From Agrobacterium vitis (GTDB lineage Bacteria > Pseudomonadota > Alphaproteobacteria > Rhizobiales > Rhizobiaceae), in contig NZ_AP023272.1 of the NCBI RefSeq assembly GCF_013426735.1, positions 124,001-188,000 on the forward strand: a stretch of 64,000 nucleotides of DNA, written 5' to 3'. The position numbers and the translations under genes were made by a program. Shown here piece after piece: positions 1-8,635 of this stretch. A model generated the notes under the pieces. It worked only from the letters and a program-made list of their open reading frames with translations, did not search any database and had not been told where the DNA came from. The first letter of the stretch is position 1, and each line of letters starts with the position of its first letter.

Positions 1-1143
1 CGAATCATAGGGAAGCTGGATGGCTGGCGATGCCCCATGCTCGTGAAATTCAACCGAGCAGTCGCCAGGAATGCGCGCCTTGACGAAAGCCCGGAAGTTT
101 TCGCGGATTTTCGCCGGGTCCTGCTCACCGACCAGACGGAAAGAAACCTTCGCCGACGCTTTGGAGGCGATCACGGTTTTGAAGCCTTCGCCGGTATAGC
201 CACCGGTAATGCCATTGACTTCGGCGGTCGGACGCGCCCAGGTCAATTCCAGGACGCTGCGACCTGTTTCGCCTGATGGGATAGACAGGCCGACATCATT
301 GAGAAACGTGTCGGCGGTCCGGCCCAGCTTTTCCCAGGAGGCCTTGATATTAGCAGGCGTCTCCTCGACACCCTCGTAGAAACCATCAATGGTAACCCGG
401 CCCGTCTCGTCATGCAGGTCGGCCAACACCTTGGCAAGAATGTGGATCGGATTGGCCGCAGCCCCGCCGAACAGGCCGGAATGCAGATCACGGTCCGCAG
501 CCGTCACCGTCACTTCCTCGCCGACCAAACCGCGCAGGGCTGCCGCAATCGCCGGGGTCTCTCGGTCCCACATGCCGGTGTCGCAGACCAGGGCGAAATC
601 GCATTTCAACTCGTCTTCATTGGCCGCAAGAAATGGCTTCAGCGAAGGTGAACCGGATTCTTCCTCGCCCTCGAACAGGATGGTGATCTTGACGGGCAGA
701 CCGCCATGCACGGCCTTATAGGCGCGGCAGGCCTCGACAAAGGTCATCAATTGGCCCTTGTCATCGGAGGTGCCGCGTCCGGTGATCACCTTGCGGCCCG
801 GCTCGATCTCCTTGATGGCAGGCTCGAACGGATCGTTTTCCCAAAGATTGAGCGGATCAACCGGCTGCACATCGTAATGGCCGTAAAACAGCACATGTGG
901 CGCATCCGGGCGGTCAGCATCGTGATGGCCAACGACCATCGGGTGACCGGGCGTGTCGCGCACGGAGGCAGTAAAGCCAAGGTCTGTCAGCTCCTTCGTC
1001 AGCCACTCCGCTGCCTTGCGGCAATCGGCCTTATAGGCCGGGTCGGTGGAAATCGAGGCAATACGCACAAGGTCGAAAAGCCGATCAAGGCTTTGTGGCA
1101 GCGCCTTGTCGGCCTCGGCGAGAATGGGGGCTAGATCGGTCAT
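1..1143 (-). CDS. M20 family dipeptidase (3' end cut off by window)
   Basis: A zinc-dependent M20/M28-type peptidase, probably a cytosolic dipeptidase. The 381 visible residues read in frame to base 1, so the C-terminus is missing; family members are about 460 residues. Visible signatures are the metal-binding stretch FYGHYDVQPVD (His and Asp ligands), the GRGTSDDKGQ segment, and the catalytic and metal-binding GEEESGSPS. The start is the ATG at 1143, giving MTDLAPILAEADKALP. A succinyl-diaminopimelate desuccinylase or carnosinase-like role is possible, but the FYGHYDVQP form is typical of M20 dipeptidases. The MarR gene upstream is read in the same direction after a gap of 72 bases, so the two may be co-transcribed. 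Confidence 0.88.
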   Translation of the reverse strand, partial: MTDLAPILAEADKALPQSLDRLFDLVRIASISTDPAYKADCRKAAEWLTKELTDLGFTASVRDTPGHPMVVGHHDADRPDAPHVLFYGHYDVQPVDPLNLWENDPFEPAIKEIEPGRKVITGRGTSDDKGQLMTFVEACRAYKAVHGGLPVKITILFEGEEESGSPSLKPFLAANEDELKCDFALVCDTGMWDRETPAIAAALRGLVGEEVTVTAADRDLHSGLFGGAAANPIHILAKVLADLHDETGRVTIDGFYEGVEETPANIKASWEKLGRTADTFLNDVGLSIPSGETGRSVLELTWARPTAEVNGITGGYTGEGFKTVIASKASAKVSFRLVGEQDPAKIRENFRAFVKARIPGDCSVEFHEHGASPAIQLPYDS

Positions 1144-1215
1144 GGGCATGTCCTGGACTGTTCAAATCAGCCGGGACGATAGACCATGAGCCCGACAGTT
1201 TCGAGACAAACAGCG

Positions 1216-1665
1216 TCAAATATTTGGCCCATTTTCGCGACTGCGGGCATTTTCCAGGGCCTGACGAATGAATTCCAGCATCAATTCCTTCTCGAAACGC
1301 CGAAAACCATGGAAAAGAGCGTCATCCGCCTCGCAGGCTGCGGAAATGGCCTGATCCCGCAACCCCTCCCCCTTGGCGGTCAGGAACACCAGCTGGGCGC
1401 GTCGATCGTTTGGATGGGGCTTTCGCTCGATCAATCCGTCGCGCTCCATGCGAGACAGGGTATTGGCCATGGTCGCCTGTTCCACGGCCACACGCTCCAG
1501 CAATTGCTTCTGGGTCAGGCCTTGCTCTTCCCAAAGCTCCAGCAGGATTGGAAACTGACCGGCGGAAAAGCCCAGCCCCTCGGCCCGAACCTGCAAGGCA
1601 CGGGCAAATTCCTTGGCGAGCTGGCTCACGAGATAGGTTGGCGATTGCCGACGATCAAACAGCAT
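1216..1665 (-). CDS. MarR family transcriptional regulator
   Basis: A 149-residue winged-helix regulator of MarR size. The recognition region is TQKQLLERVAVEQATMANTL (about residues 70-90), followed by the wing RKPHPNDRRAQLVFLTAKG, both typical of the family. MarR proteins are usually dimeric repressors released by small ligands or oxidation. The ligand and targets cannot be told from sequence. It lies upstream of the M20 peptidase on the same strand and 387 bases from polA. In related rhizobia, as I recall, a MarR gene and polA also flank the alpha-r7 small RNA. Confidence 0.9.
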   Translation of the reverse strand: MLFDRRQSPTYLVSQLAKEFARALQVRAEGLGFSAGQFPILLELWEEQGLTQKQLLERVAVEQATMANTLSRMERDGLIERKPHPNDRRAQLVFLTAKGEGLRDQAISAACEADDALFHGFRRFEKELMLEFIRQALENARSRENGPNI

Positions 1666-1734
1666 GGTGTCGATGATAGGCCGGTTTCAAAGCCGAGGCA
1701 ATGTGGCCATCTCTATAGCTGAAATGCCAGGCAC

Positions 1735-1780
1735 AAACAAAAAAGTCGTCACGGCTGGAGGCGGCGCCGTGACGACTTTT
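1735..1780 (-). terminator. intrinsic terminator of the sRNA
   Basis: A perfect 15-bp stem (1741-1755 / 1766-1780) with a 10-base loop. On the minus strand the stem runs straight into TTTTTTGTTTG, a good U-tract. On the plus strand only four T follow. It lies between two divergent protein genes, so it ends neither; this supports an RNA gene here. Confidence 0.8.
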
Positions 1781-1887
1781 CGTAACAGGGGACAAAGGCC
1801 CGGAGAGGGGGGATAAGGCCTTTGTCCTGAAGTCTGAAGCGGCGGGGGACGAGCCAACTTTCAGACTGCGGTGCTAATCATGCGCCG
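1735..1887 (-). ncRNA. probable trans-acting sRNA, alpha-r7-like
   Basis: The MarR-polA spacer holds three nested inverted repeats that read well as one minus-strand RNA. They are an 8-bp stem (1860-1867 with 1831-1838), a perfect 11-bp stem (1817-1827 with 1790-1800), and a perfect 15-bp stem (1766-1780 with 1741-1755) followed on the minus strand by a T-rich run, i.e. an intrinsic terminator. Single-stranded parts carry CCCCC and CCCCCC runs that could pair with Shine-Dalgarno sequences. A promoter-like CTTGAA lies at 1920-1925 (minus sense), with an A/T-rich -10 near 1893-1901. Length (about 150 nt), three-hairpin plan and location match what I recall of the alpha-r7 (Smr7C) family. The ends are estimates. 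Confidence 0.72.
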
Positions 1888-2051
1888 CTGACTAGTAAAT
1901 GCGCGGCCAAATGTGTTTTTTCAAGGGAAGGAATGATTACAAAGCGGTAAGCTTTTCGTGATGGCACAGAAAATTCGTCACTTCACTCTGTAAACGGTTT
2001 TGGCGTAATGTGGCATGGACCTTTTTGAGCCGCCGCGCTATCCCTTGGCGC

Positions 2052-5030
2052 ATGAAAAAAGGCGATCATCTCTTTCTTGTCGACGGCTCCGGCTTCATCT
2101 TCCGGGCCTTCCATGCGCTTCCGGCGCTGACCCGCAAATCGGACGGGCTGCCGGTCGGCGCCGTCTCAGGCTTCTGCAATATGATGTGGAAGCTGCTGAC
2201 CGAAGCACGCGACACGTCAGTCGGCGTTACACCCACCCACCTTGCGGTGATTTTCGACTATTCGTCAAAAACCTTCCGCAAGGATCTCTATCCCGAATAC
2301 AAGGCCAATCGCTCGGCCCCGCCGGAAGATCTGGTGCCGCAATTCGGGCTGATCCGCCAGGCGACGCGGGCCTTCAACCTGCCCTGCATCGAAACCGAAG
2401 GCTTCGAGGCCGATGACATTATCGCCACCTATGCGCGGGCCGCGGAAGCCATCGGTGCGGATGTCACCATCGTCTCTTCCGACAAGGACCTGATGCAGCT
2501 GGTGACTGCCAATGTCCATATGTATGACAGCATGAAGGACAAGCAGATCGGCATTCCCGATGTCATCGAGAAATGGGGCGTGCCGCCGGAAAAGATGATC
2601 GACCTGCAATCGCTGACCGGCGACAGCACCGACAACATTCCCGGCATTCCCGGCATCGGCCCGAAGACGGCGGCGCAATTGCTGGAGGAATATGGCGATC
2701 TGGACACGCTGATGGCCCGGGCCTCCGAAATCAAGCAGAACAAGCGGCGCGAAAACATTCTGGCAGGCGCCGAACTGGTTAAGCTGTCGCGGCAATTGGT
2801 AACGCTGCGCACCGACGTGCCGCTGGACATGCCGCTGGATGCGCTGATGCTGGAAAAGCAGGATGGACCAAAGCTGGTCGCCTTCCTGAAGGCCATGGAA
2901 TTCACCTCGCTGACACGGCGCGTCGCCGACAATTGCGATTGTGATGCTGGCGCCATCGAGCCCGCCACGATCTCGGTGGAATGGGGTGCCTCGGCCCGTG
3001 GCCCGGATCTCGATGCCGGTGCCGCAGCTCAAACGCCCGCCTCCGGCCAAGAAGCCGGACCCACGGCACAATCCGCCAAGGCCGAGGGCGCGACGCCTGC
3101 CGATCTTGCCGCGGCCCGGCAATCGGCCTTTGGTGGCCAGCCCATCGACCGATCCGCCTATGTGACCATTCGCGATCTTCCCACCCTGGAAGGCTGGATT
3201 GCCTCGGCGCGGGAGGCCGGTTTTGTCGCCTTCGATACGGAAACCACCTCGCTTGACCCGATGCAAGCCGATCTGGTCGGTGTGTCGCTGGCCCTTCAGG
3301 ATAATGCGGCCTCGCCGGGCTCGGCAACCATTCGCGCCGCCTATGTGCCGCTTGGCCACAAGACCGGGCGAGATGACCTGTTCAGCGACGGCCTGAAACT
3401 GGCAGAAAACCAGATCCCAATGGATGCGGCACTCGCCGCCCTGAAGGGCCTGCTGGAAGATCCTTCGGTTCTGAAAGTGGCGCAGAACCTGAAATACGAT
3501 TACCTTGTCATGAAGCGGCACGGCATTGTTATCAGGGGCTTCGACGATACCATGCTGCTATCCTATGTGCTGGAAGCTGGCGTCGGCGCGCATGGCATGG
3601 ACAGCCTGTCGGAACGCTGGCTCGGACATACGCCCATCCCCTATAAGGAGGTTGCTGGCTCCGGCAAATCGCTGGTCACCTTCGATCTCGTCGATATCGA
3701 CAAGGCCACCGCTTACGCCGCAGAAGATGCGGACGTCACGCTGCGTCTCTGGCTGGTGCTGAAGCCACGGCTTGCCGCCGTCGGCTTGGCGCGGGTCTAC
3801 GAGCGATTGGAACGGCCCCTGGTGCCGGTTCTGGCTGATATGGAAGAGCGCGGCATTACCATCGACCGACAGATCTTCTCTCGTCTGTCTGGCGAGTTGG
3901 CGCAGAAGGCTGCCGCCTTCGAGGACGAAATTTACGAACTGGCTGGTGAGCGCTTCAATGTCGGCTCGCCCAAACAGCTTGGGGATATCCTGTTTGGCAG
4001 AATGAACCTGCCCGGCGGCTCGAAAACCAAGACCGGTCAATGGTCCACATCTGCGCAGGTGCTGGAAGATCTGGCCGCCCAGGGCGAGCCCCTGCCCCGC
4101 AAGATCGTTGATTGGCGCCAGCTGACCAAGCTGAAATCCACCTATACCGACGCCCTGCCCGGCTATGTCCACCCGCAGACCAAGCGGGTCCACACATCCT
4201 ATTCCATGGCGGCCACCACCACCGGTCGCCTGTCGTCATCCGAGCCGAACCTGCAAAACATCCCGGTGCGCACGGCAGAAGGCCGCAAGATCCGCACCGC
4301 CTTCATTTCCACCCCAGGCCACAAGCTGCTGTCTGCCGACTATAGCCAGATCGAGCTCAGGGTACTGGCCCATGTGGCGGATATTCCGCAATTGCGACAG
4401 GCCTTTGCCGACGGGGTCGATATTCATGCGATGACGGCTTCTGAAATGTTCGGCGTGCCTGTGGATGGCATGCCGTCTGAAGTCCGCCGCCGCGCCAAGG
4501 CGATCAATTTCGGAATCATCTACGGTATTTCCGCCTTCGGTCTTGCCAACCAGCTCAGCATTGAGCGGTCGGAAGCGGGCGAATACATCAAGAAATATTT
4601 CGAGCGCTTCCCCGGCATCAAGGACTATATGGAAAGCACCAAGGCTTTCGTGCGTGAGCATGGCTATGTCGAAACCATTTTCGGACGGCGCGCCCATTAC
4701 CCGGAGATTAAATCCTCCAACCCGTCAATGCGGGCCTTCAACGAGCGGGCAGCCATCAACGCGCCGATCCAGGGTTCCGCCGCCGATGTCATCCGCCGCG
4801 CCATGGTGCAGGTGGAACCGGCGCTGGCCAAGGCTGGACTTGGCGAGAAAACCCGGATGCTGCTCCAGGTGCATGACGAACTGATCTTCGAGGTCGAGGA
4901 TGAGGCCATCGAGGCTGCCTTGCCGGTGATCGTCTCCACCATGGAAAATGCCGCCATGCCCGCCATAGCCATGCGCGTGCCGCTGAAGGTGGATGCCCGC
5001 GCTGCGGATAATTGGGACGAGGCGCATTAA
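2052..5030 (+). CDS. polA: DNA polymerase I
   Basis: A 992-residue family A polymerase used in Okazaki-fragment maturation and excision repair. The N-terminal third is the 5'-3' exonuclease (VDGSGFIFRAFHAL, FEADDIIATYA, GDSTDNIPGIPGIGPKTA). The middle holds an apparently intact 3'-5' proofreading domain with the ExoI motif AFDTETTSLDP near residue 395. The C-terminal third has motif A (SADYSQIELR, about 760), motif B (RRRAKAINFGIIYG) and motif C (LLQVHDELIFE, about 940). About 60 residues rich in Ala, Gly and Gln link the exonuclease domains. The start is the ATG before KKGDHLFLVDGSG; in-frame starts 42 bases upstream add residues that the family lacks. Confidence 0.98.
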   Translation: MKKGDHLFLVDGSGFIFRAFHALPALTRKSDGLPVGAVSGFCNMMWKLLTEARDTSVGVTPTHLAVIFDYSSKTFRKDLYPEYKANRSAPPEDLVPQFGLIRQATRAFNLPCIETEGFEADDIIATYARAAEAIGADVTIVSSDKDLMQLVTANVHMYDSMKDKQIGIPDVIEKWGVPPEKMIDLQSLTGDSTDNIPGIPGIGPKTAAQLLEEYGDLDTLMARASEIKQNKRRENILAGAELVKLSRQLVTLRTDVPLDMPLDALMLEKQDGPKLVAFLKAMEFTSLTRRVADNCDCDAGAIEPATISVEWGASARGPDLDAGAAAQTPASGQEAGPTAQSAKAEGATPADLAAARQSAFGGQPIDRSAYVTIRDLPTLEGWIASAREAGFVAFDTETTSLDPMQADLVGVSLALQDNAASPGSATIRAAYVPLGHKTGRDDLFSDGLKLAENQIPMDAALAALKGLLEDPSVLKVAQNLKYDYLVMKRHGIVIRGFDDTMLLSYVLEAGVGAHGMDSLSERWLGHTPIPYKEVAGSGKSLVTFDLVDIDKATAYAAEDADVTLRLWLVLKPRLAAVGLARVYERLERPLVPVLADMEERGITIDRQIFSRLSGELAQKAAAFEDEIYELAGERFNVGSPKQLGDILFGRMNLPGGSKTKTGQWSTSAQVLEDLAAQGEPLPRKIVDWRQLTKLKSTYTDALPGYVHPQTKRVHTSYSMAATTTGRLSSSEPNLQNIPVRTAEGRKIRTAFISTPGHKLLSADYSQIELRVLAHVADIPQLRQAFADGVDIHAMTASEMFGVPVDGMPSEVRRRAKAINFGIIYGISAFGLANQLSIERSEAGEYIKKYFERFPGIKDYMESTKAFVREHGYVETIFGRRAHYPEIKSSNPSMRAFNERAAINAPIQGSAADVIRRAMVQVEPALAKAGLGEKTRMLLQVHDELIFEVEDEAIEAALPVIVSTMENAAMPAIAMRVPLKVDARAADNWDEAH

Positions 5031-5060
5031 CAGGCTTCGCCTGAATGGATTGGCTGATTT

Positions 5061-5921
5061 TTAAGCGATCCGTTCCGGGCGGCGATAACCGGTCGGCTGC
5101 TGGTAGAGCCAGCCGATCCGGGCGATTGCGGCGTCTACGTCTTCGCGGGCGACGCTCATTGTGTGGCCATTGGCATGCAGCAGGGTGCGCTCGTCTTCCA
5201 TGATGCCAGCATGACCTTTCCAGAAGATCAGGTCGCCCCGGCGCAGATCACTCCGGTCAATCGGGCTGCCGAGGCCTGCCGCCTGCATATCGCTGTCGCG
5301 CGGGGCGTTCAGCCCGCACATCTGCATGGAGAGCTGGACGAGGCCGGAGCAATCTATGCCAAGCCCGCTGCGCCCACCCCAGAGATAGGGTGTTTCCAGA
5401 AAACGGGCGGCGATGGCCACATAATCCTCGCCCGCTGGCGTGCCGAGGGAGCGGCAATGATCGGCAATCACCGCATGACCGTCACTCAGCAGAAAGTAGC
5501 GGGTGCCACGGGTCTCGGCCTCCCCGGTGACCGTTACCCGGCTCCCCATCGAGATGGTCCGCGCATTGGGATAGCGCAGATCCGGGCCGGTATAGAGAAA
5601 ACTGCGTGGCACTGTTATCCAATGCGTGGGCGGCGCCTCGATGTCGGCAATCGCTGTTTCCGGCAGATAACCGACATAGCCATCCAGATCGGCCTTTACC
5701 CAGGCCCAGCCATCGGCCCGGTCAAACACCGTAACCTCTTCGCCCAGCAGCACCTCCGTATCGATTCCGCAGGCAAAATCCGGGCGCGGACGCAAGGCGA
5801 TAACCGGCACGACAATACGCGCCGGGATGCCGCTGACATAGCGCTCCGCCTCCACCTGGCCACGCAGGGCCGCATCGGCCAGATCAGGTCGATAGGCGTT
5901 CAGCCGGCGGTCCAGTTGCAT
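5061..5921 (-). CDS. NlpC/P60 family cell-wall hydrolase with SH3-type domains
   Basis: A 286-residue putative gamma-D-glutamyl-diamino acid peptidase. The C-terminal NlpC/P60 domain has the catalytic Cys in GIDCSGLVQL (about residue 191), the His in WKGHAGIM and a later polar residue near LLHANGH. The N-terminal half looks like one or two bacterial SH3-like folds (VTVFDRADGWAWVKADLDGYVGYLP). No signal peptide is seen, which suggests cytosolic peptide recycling or non-classical export. The ATG at 5921 is preferred over the GTG at 5927 because GAGGA sits 7 bases before it. It directly follows the small winged-helix gene. The stop faces the polA stop 30 bases away. Confidence 0.85.
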   Translation of the reverse strand: MQLDRRLNAYRPDLADAALRGQVEAERYVSGIPARIVVPVIALRPRPDFACGIDTEVLLGEEVTVFDRADGWAWVKADLDGYVGYLPETAIADIEAPPTHWITVPRSFLYTGPDLRYPNARTISMGSRVTVTGEAETRGTRYFLLSDGHAVIADHCRSLGTPAGEDYVAIAARFLETPYLWGGRSGLGIDCSGLVQLSMQMCGLNAPRDSDMQAAGLGSPIDRSDLRRGDLIFWKGHAGIMEDERTLLHANGHTMSVAREDVDAAIARIGWLYQQPTGYRRPERIA

Positions 5922-5923
5922 GT

Positions 5924-6274
5924 TCACGTCCTCATGCCACGCGCCTGCTCAATGATCAGGTCGCCGAATTTTTCCAGATAAAGCGCCCCCGCCACCGTGC
6001 GCTTGATGATGACATTGCGCTTGTCCATATCATCGCGCACCCGATCAACAAACCCCATGCCGCCCATGGTATCGAGCGCGCGGGTAATGACCGGCTTGGT
6101 AACCTTGAGGGTGGCGGCAAGCCCCCGCACGGTATGCGGCGGCGGAACCAGATAGATATGCAGCAGGATGGAGAGCTGGCGCAGTGTCAGGTCGCGGCCA
6201 TCCTCCTGCACCTGTCGCAAAGTCACGTGATGCCAAAGCCCTAGCGCCGCCGTTGCGGTCAGTTCCAGGCTCAT
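5924..6274 (-). CDS. small winged-helix (MarR-like) regulator
   Basis: A 116-residue protein with one helix-turn-helix region (HTVRGLAATLKVTKPVITRAL, counted in two parts) and a wing (FVDRVRDDMDKRNVIIKRT), which fits a short MarR-type DNA-binding protein. The start is placed at the ATG giving MSLELTATAALGLWHH; 38 upstream in-frame residues look like read-through of the spacer. The stop lies 2 bases before the ATG of the NlpC/P60 gene, so the pair is surely co-transcribed, and the regulator may sense or control cell-wall peptide turnover. That link is inference. There is no known close homologue I can name. Confidence 0.75.
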   Translation of the reverse strand: MSLELTATAALGLWHHVTLRQVQEDGRDLTLRQLSILLHIYLVPPPHTVRGLAATLKVTKPVITRALDTMGGMGFVDRVRDDMDKRNVIIKRTVAGALYLEKFGDLIIEQARGMRT

Positions 6275-6365
6275 CGTCTGCTCCGCTCTCGTTTCGCACC
6301 CGTTATATATCACATGACAAAGCCCAGCACTGCAAGAGGCCGGGCCTGTTGATGGATGGATACGA

Positions 6366-7751
6366 TCAGGAGCCGGTCTTCGTCGCATTTACCACAATGT
6401 TCACATTGATGGATTTCGACACCCATTCCGCCGATGGGTCCGAAAACATCCCGAGATTAAGTGCGGCACGATCCAGTTCCAGGGCGCCTTCCACCTGCGC
6501 CTTGTTGCCCTCGATTTTCAAGCTGAAGGGCAGCACAACCGGCAAAGGCTTATTCTTGATGCTCAGGGTGCCCCGCGCCTCATAGCGATCGCCTCCCAAG
6601 GCGCGAAATTCCGTGGTTTCGAACTTGGCCTCTGGAAACCGGGTGGAATTAAGCCATTCACCATTCTTCAACGAGCCTTCCTGGGTCGCATCGCCGGTTT
6701 TGGCAGAGGCCGTTTTTACCAGGATCACCGCTTTCGAACCAGCAAGATTGGCAGGATCAAAACGAATATCGCCACTCCACTCTTCAAACCGGCCACTGAA
6801 GGCATTGCCTGCATGGGTGCCACCAAAGCCGATGCTGGACGATGCCATGTCGATGGCCCAGACAGGAGCGGTTGCCGCCTGGACTGGCGCGGCTTGACCC
6901 GGTGTAGCTTGAGTATCGGTTTGTGCAGGATTGGCCTGGCCGACATTTGCGGACGACTGAGGCACTGTGACCGGCGGTTCAGCTTGCGCCTCCACCGCCG
7001 ATGGCTGCTCGGCAAGTGGCGGCGGCAGATGCATGACCCAACCGATAGCAGCCGCCATAACGACCAGCGCCAGGCCGAAGCCATGTGACAGGCCGCTGGT
7101 CTTCCCTTTGCCAGACGTACCATTCACGGCTTTACCGGCCCGCAGGAAAGGCACCATCTGCACTAAGACACCATCCCGCTCGATAAAATGATGCTTCAAG
7201 GCCGCTGCGACATGCAGAACGATTAGCGCCGCACCGCCGTAAGCCATATAGCTATGGGCACCCATCGCGCCGAAGGCGAGGTTGCGATTTCCCTCAAGAC
7301 CCGGAATATGCGGGATTGGAAACAGGCCAAACCAGGAGGTCGCCACATCGAGCGGGCGATCTGTAGCAATCGCCCAGCCGGAGGACACGTAGATCCAACC
7401 AGTCAATGGCAGGATCAACATCATGCCGTAGAAAGCGATATGCGTGGCATTGGCCAGAAACCGCTCCCAGAGCTTCATGCCGGATGGTAAAGCGGGCGGC
7501 TTATGGGTTGCCCGCCAGATGATGCGCAGCACGGTCAAAGCCAGAATGGCAAAGCCGATGGATTTGTGGATCTGAAACAGCTGATAGGCCAGTTGCTGGG
7601 TCTCAGGCTTTTTCAAGGCCCGCACCATCCACCATCCCATCGGGATCATCGACAGGATCATCAGCGCGATCGCCCAGTGCAACGCAATGGCAACGCAGGT
7701 ATAGCGTACCGCAGCCCGCGGTACTGTCTGGTGCTGAAACGCCGTGTTCAT
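6366..7751 (-). CDS. cytochrome b561 / YceI domain fusion
   Basis: A 461-residue fusion. Residues about 15-195 form a four-helix cytochrome b561-type membrane domain with the expected haem histidines (ALHWAIAL, QIHKSIGFA, ATHIAFYG, VLHVAAALKHHF). A further helix (FGLALVVMAAAIGWVMHL) and an Ala/Pro/Gln-rich linker lead to a C-terminal YceI lipocalin-like domain (IDMASSSIGFGGTHAG, GSLKNGEWLNSTRFPEAKFE). YceI proteins bind isoprenoids such as octaprenyl phenols in the periplasm. The fusion would put a quinone-binding barrel beside a haem electron carrier. The stand-alone YceI gene lies just upstream, so the pair is probably one unit. Transferring electrons to or from quinones is inference. Confidence 0.9.
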   Translation of the reverse strand: MNTAFQHQTVPRAAVRYTCVAIALHWAIALMILSMIPMGWWMVRALKKPETQQLAYQLFQIHKSIGFAILALTVLRIIWRATHKPPALPSGMKLWERFLANATHIAFYGMMLILPLTGWIYVSSGWAIATDRPLDVATSWFGLFPIPHIPGLEGNRNLAFGAMGAHSYMAYGGAALIVLHVAAALKHHFIERDGVLVQMVPFLRAGKAVNGTSGKGKTSGLSHGFGLALVVMAAAIGWVMHLPPPLAEQPSAVEAQAEPPVTVPQSSANVGQANPAQTDTQATPGQAAPVQAATAPVWAIDMASSSIGFGGTHAGNAFSGRFEEWSGDIRFDPANLAGSKAVILVKTASAKTGDATQEGSLKNGEWLNSTRFPEAKFETTEFRALGGDRYEARGTLSIKNKPLPVVLPFSLKIEGNKAQVEGALELDRAALNLGMFSDPSAEWVSKSINVNIVVNATKTGS

Positions 7752-7939
7752 GGCTCTTAAAACCTATATTTATCAATGATAAAATTCGGAAAATTCTGCG
7801 AGCCGAATACCCGCTGGGGCGCAGGCTCTGGGCCGATTGAGGGTGCTGATATGCGTGGCAAAACCCAATCGGCCCGAAGGCAGTTTACGCAGAGGCCTGT
7901 GCCTCACGCGCTGCTTTCAGCATCACGTCAAATCCACCA

Positions 7940-8635
7940 TCACTTGGTTGGAGACGCCGCCGGGTCCTGGATGAACTCACCGTCAAAGCGGATTGTCACA
8001 TCCTTGCCGACGTAACCGACAGGTTGGCCAAACGCCGTTCTGTCAAACGTCCCTTCTGCGGCAAATCCAATGGCCGGAACACCTGCAAATGGATGGCTGT
8101 CAATGGCCCCGTTCAGGGTTGCATTCAGCGTCACCGGCTTGGTGACACCCAGGAATGTCAAGTTGCCGAGGATTTCCGCCGTCTTGTCACCGGTCTTCTT
8201 CACGCTGGTCGATGTGAAGGTGATCTTCGGGAAAGCGTCACTGTTGAGTTTTTTTGGATCCTTGCTGATCTCCTCAGGCCAGGTCGCATAAGGCGATTTG
8301 GCGTGGGTGGCCTTATAATCGGCGGGATAGGGCACATCCACCGATGTCGGATCAATCGTTACCTCGATCTTGGAGGCTTCGATTTTCGCTGGGTCGAGAG
8401 AAAGCGTGGCTTCCAGCTTGCCAAAGCGAGCGGTGTAGTTGGAAATCGTATTGTGCTTGACCGTCCATGTCAGGTTCGCATGGGTCGGATCCAGTTTATA
8501 GACCCCGGCGGGTGGGGCCGTCTGGGCATCCTGCGCCGAAGCCGTTGCCACGCCGCCAATAGTCAAGCCGCCAAAGCCCGTTGCCATTCCAATAAATGCT
8601 GAATTTATAACGATTTTTCTGACATTAAAATTCAT
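7940..8635 (-). CDS. secreted YceI family protein
   Basis: A 231-residue periplasmic YceI protein with a signal peptide that ends near VATASAQDA. The barrel begins at YKLDPTHANLTWTVKHNTIS and contains KSPYATWPEE and LTFLGVTKPVTLNATL, typical of the family. YceI barrels bind polyisoprenoid chains and are often induced by high pH or stress. It lies 188 bases upstream of the b561-YceI fusion on the same strand, and the two probably act together. The upstream 600 bases carry no gene on either strand. Confidence 0.9.
   Translation of the reverse strand: MNFNVRKIVINSAFIGMATGFGGLTIGGVATASAQDAQTAPPAGVYKLDPTHANLTWTVKHNTISNYTARFGKLEATLSLDPAKIEASKIEVTIDPTSVDVPYPADYKATHAKSPYATWPEEISKDPKKLNSDAFPKITFTSTSVKKTGDKTAEILGNLTFLGVTKPVTLNATLNGAIDSHPFAGVPAIGFAAEGTFDRTAFGQPVGYVGKDVTIRFDGEFIQDPAASPTK

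Noticed and set aside
2265..3521. A 418-codon minus-strand frame within polA
   Set aside because: Opposite to intact DNA polymerase I exonuclease domains, with no recognisable motif and no ribosome site.
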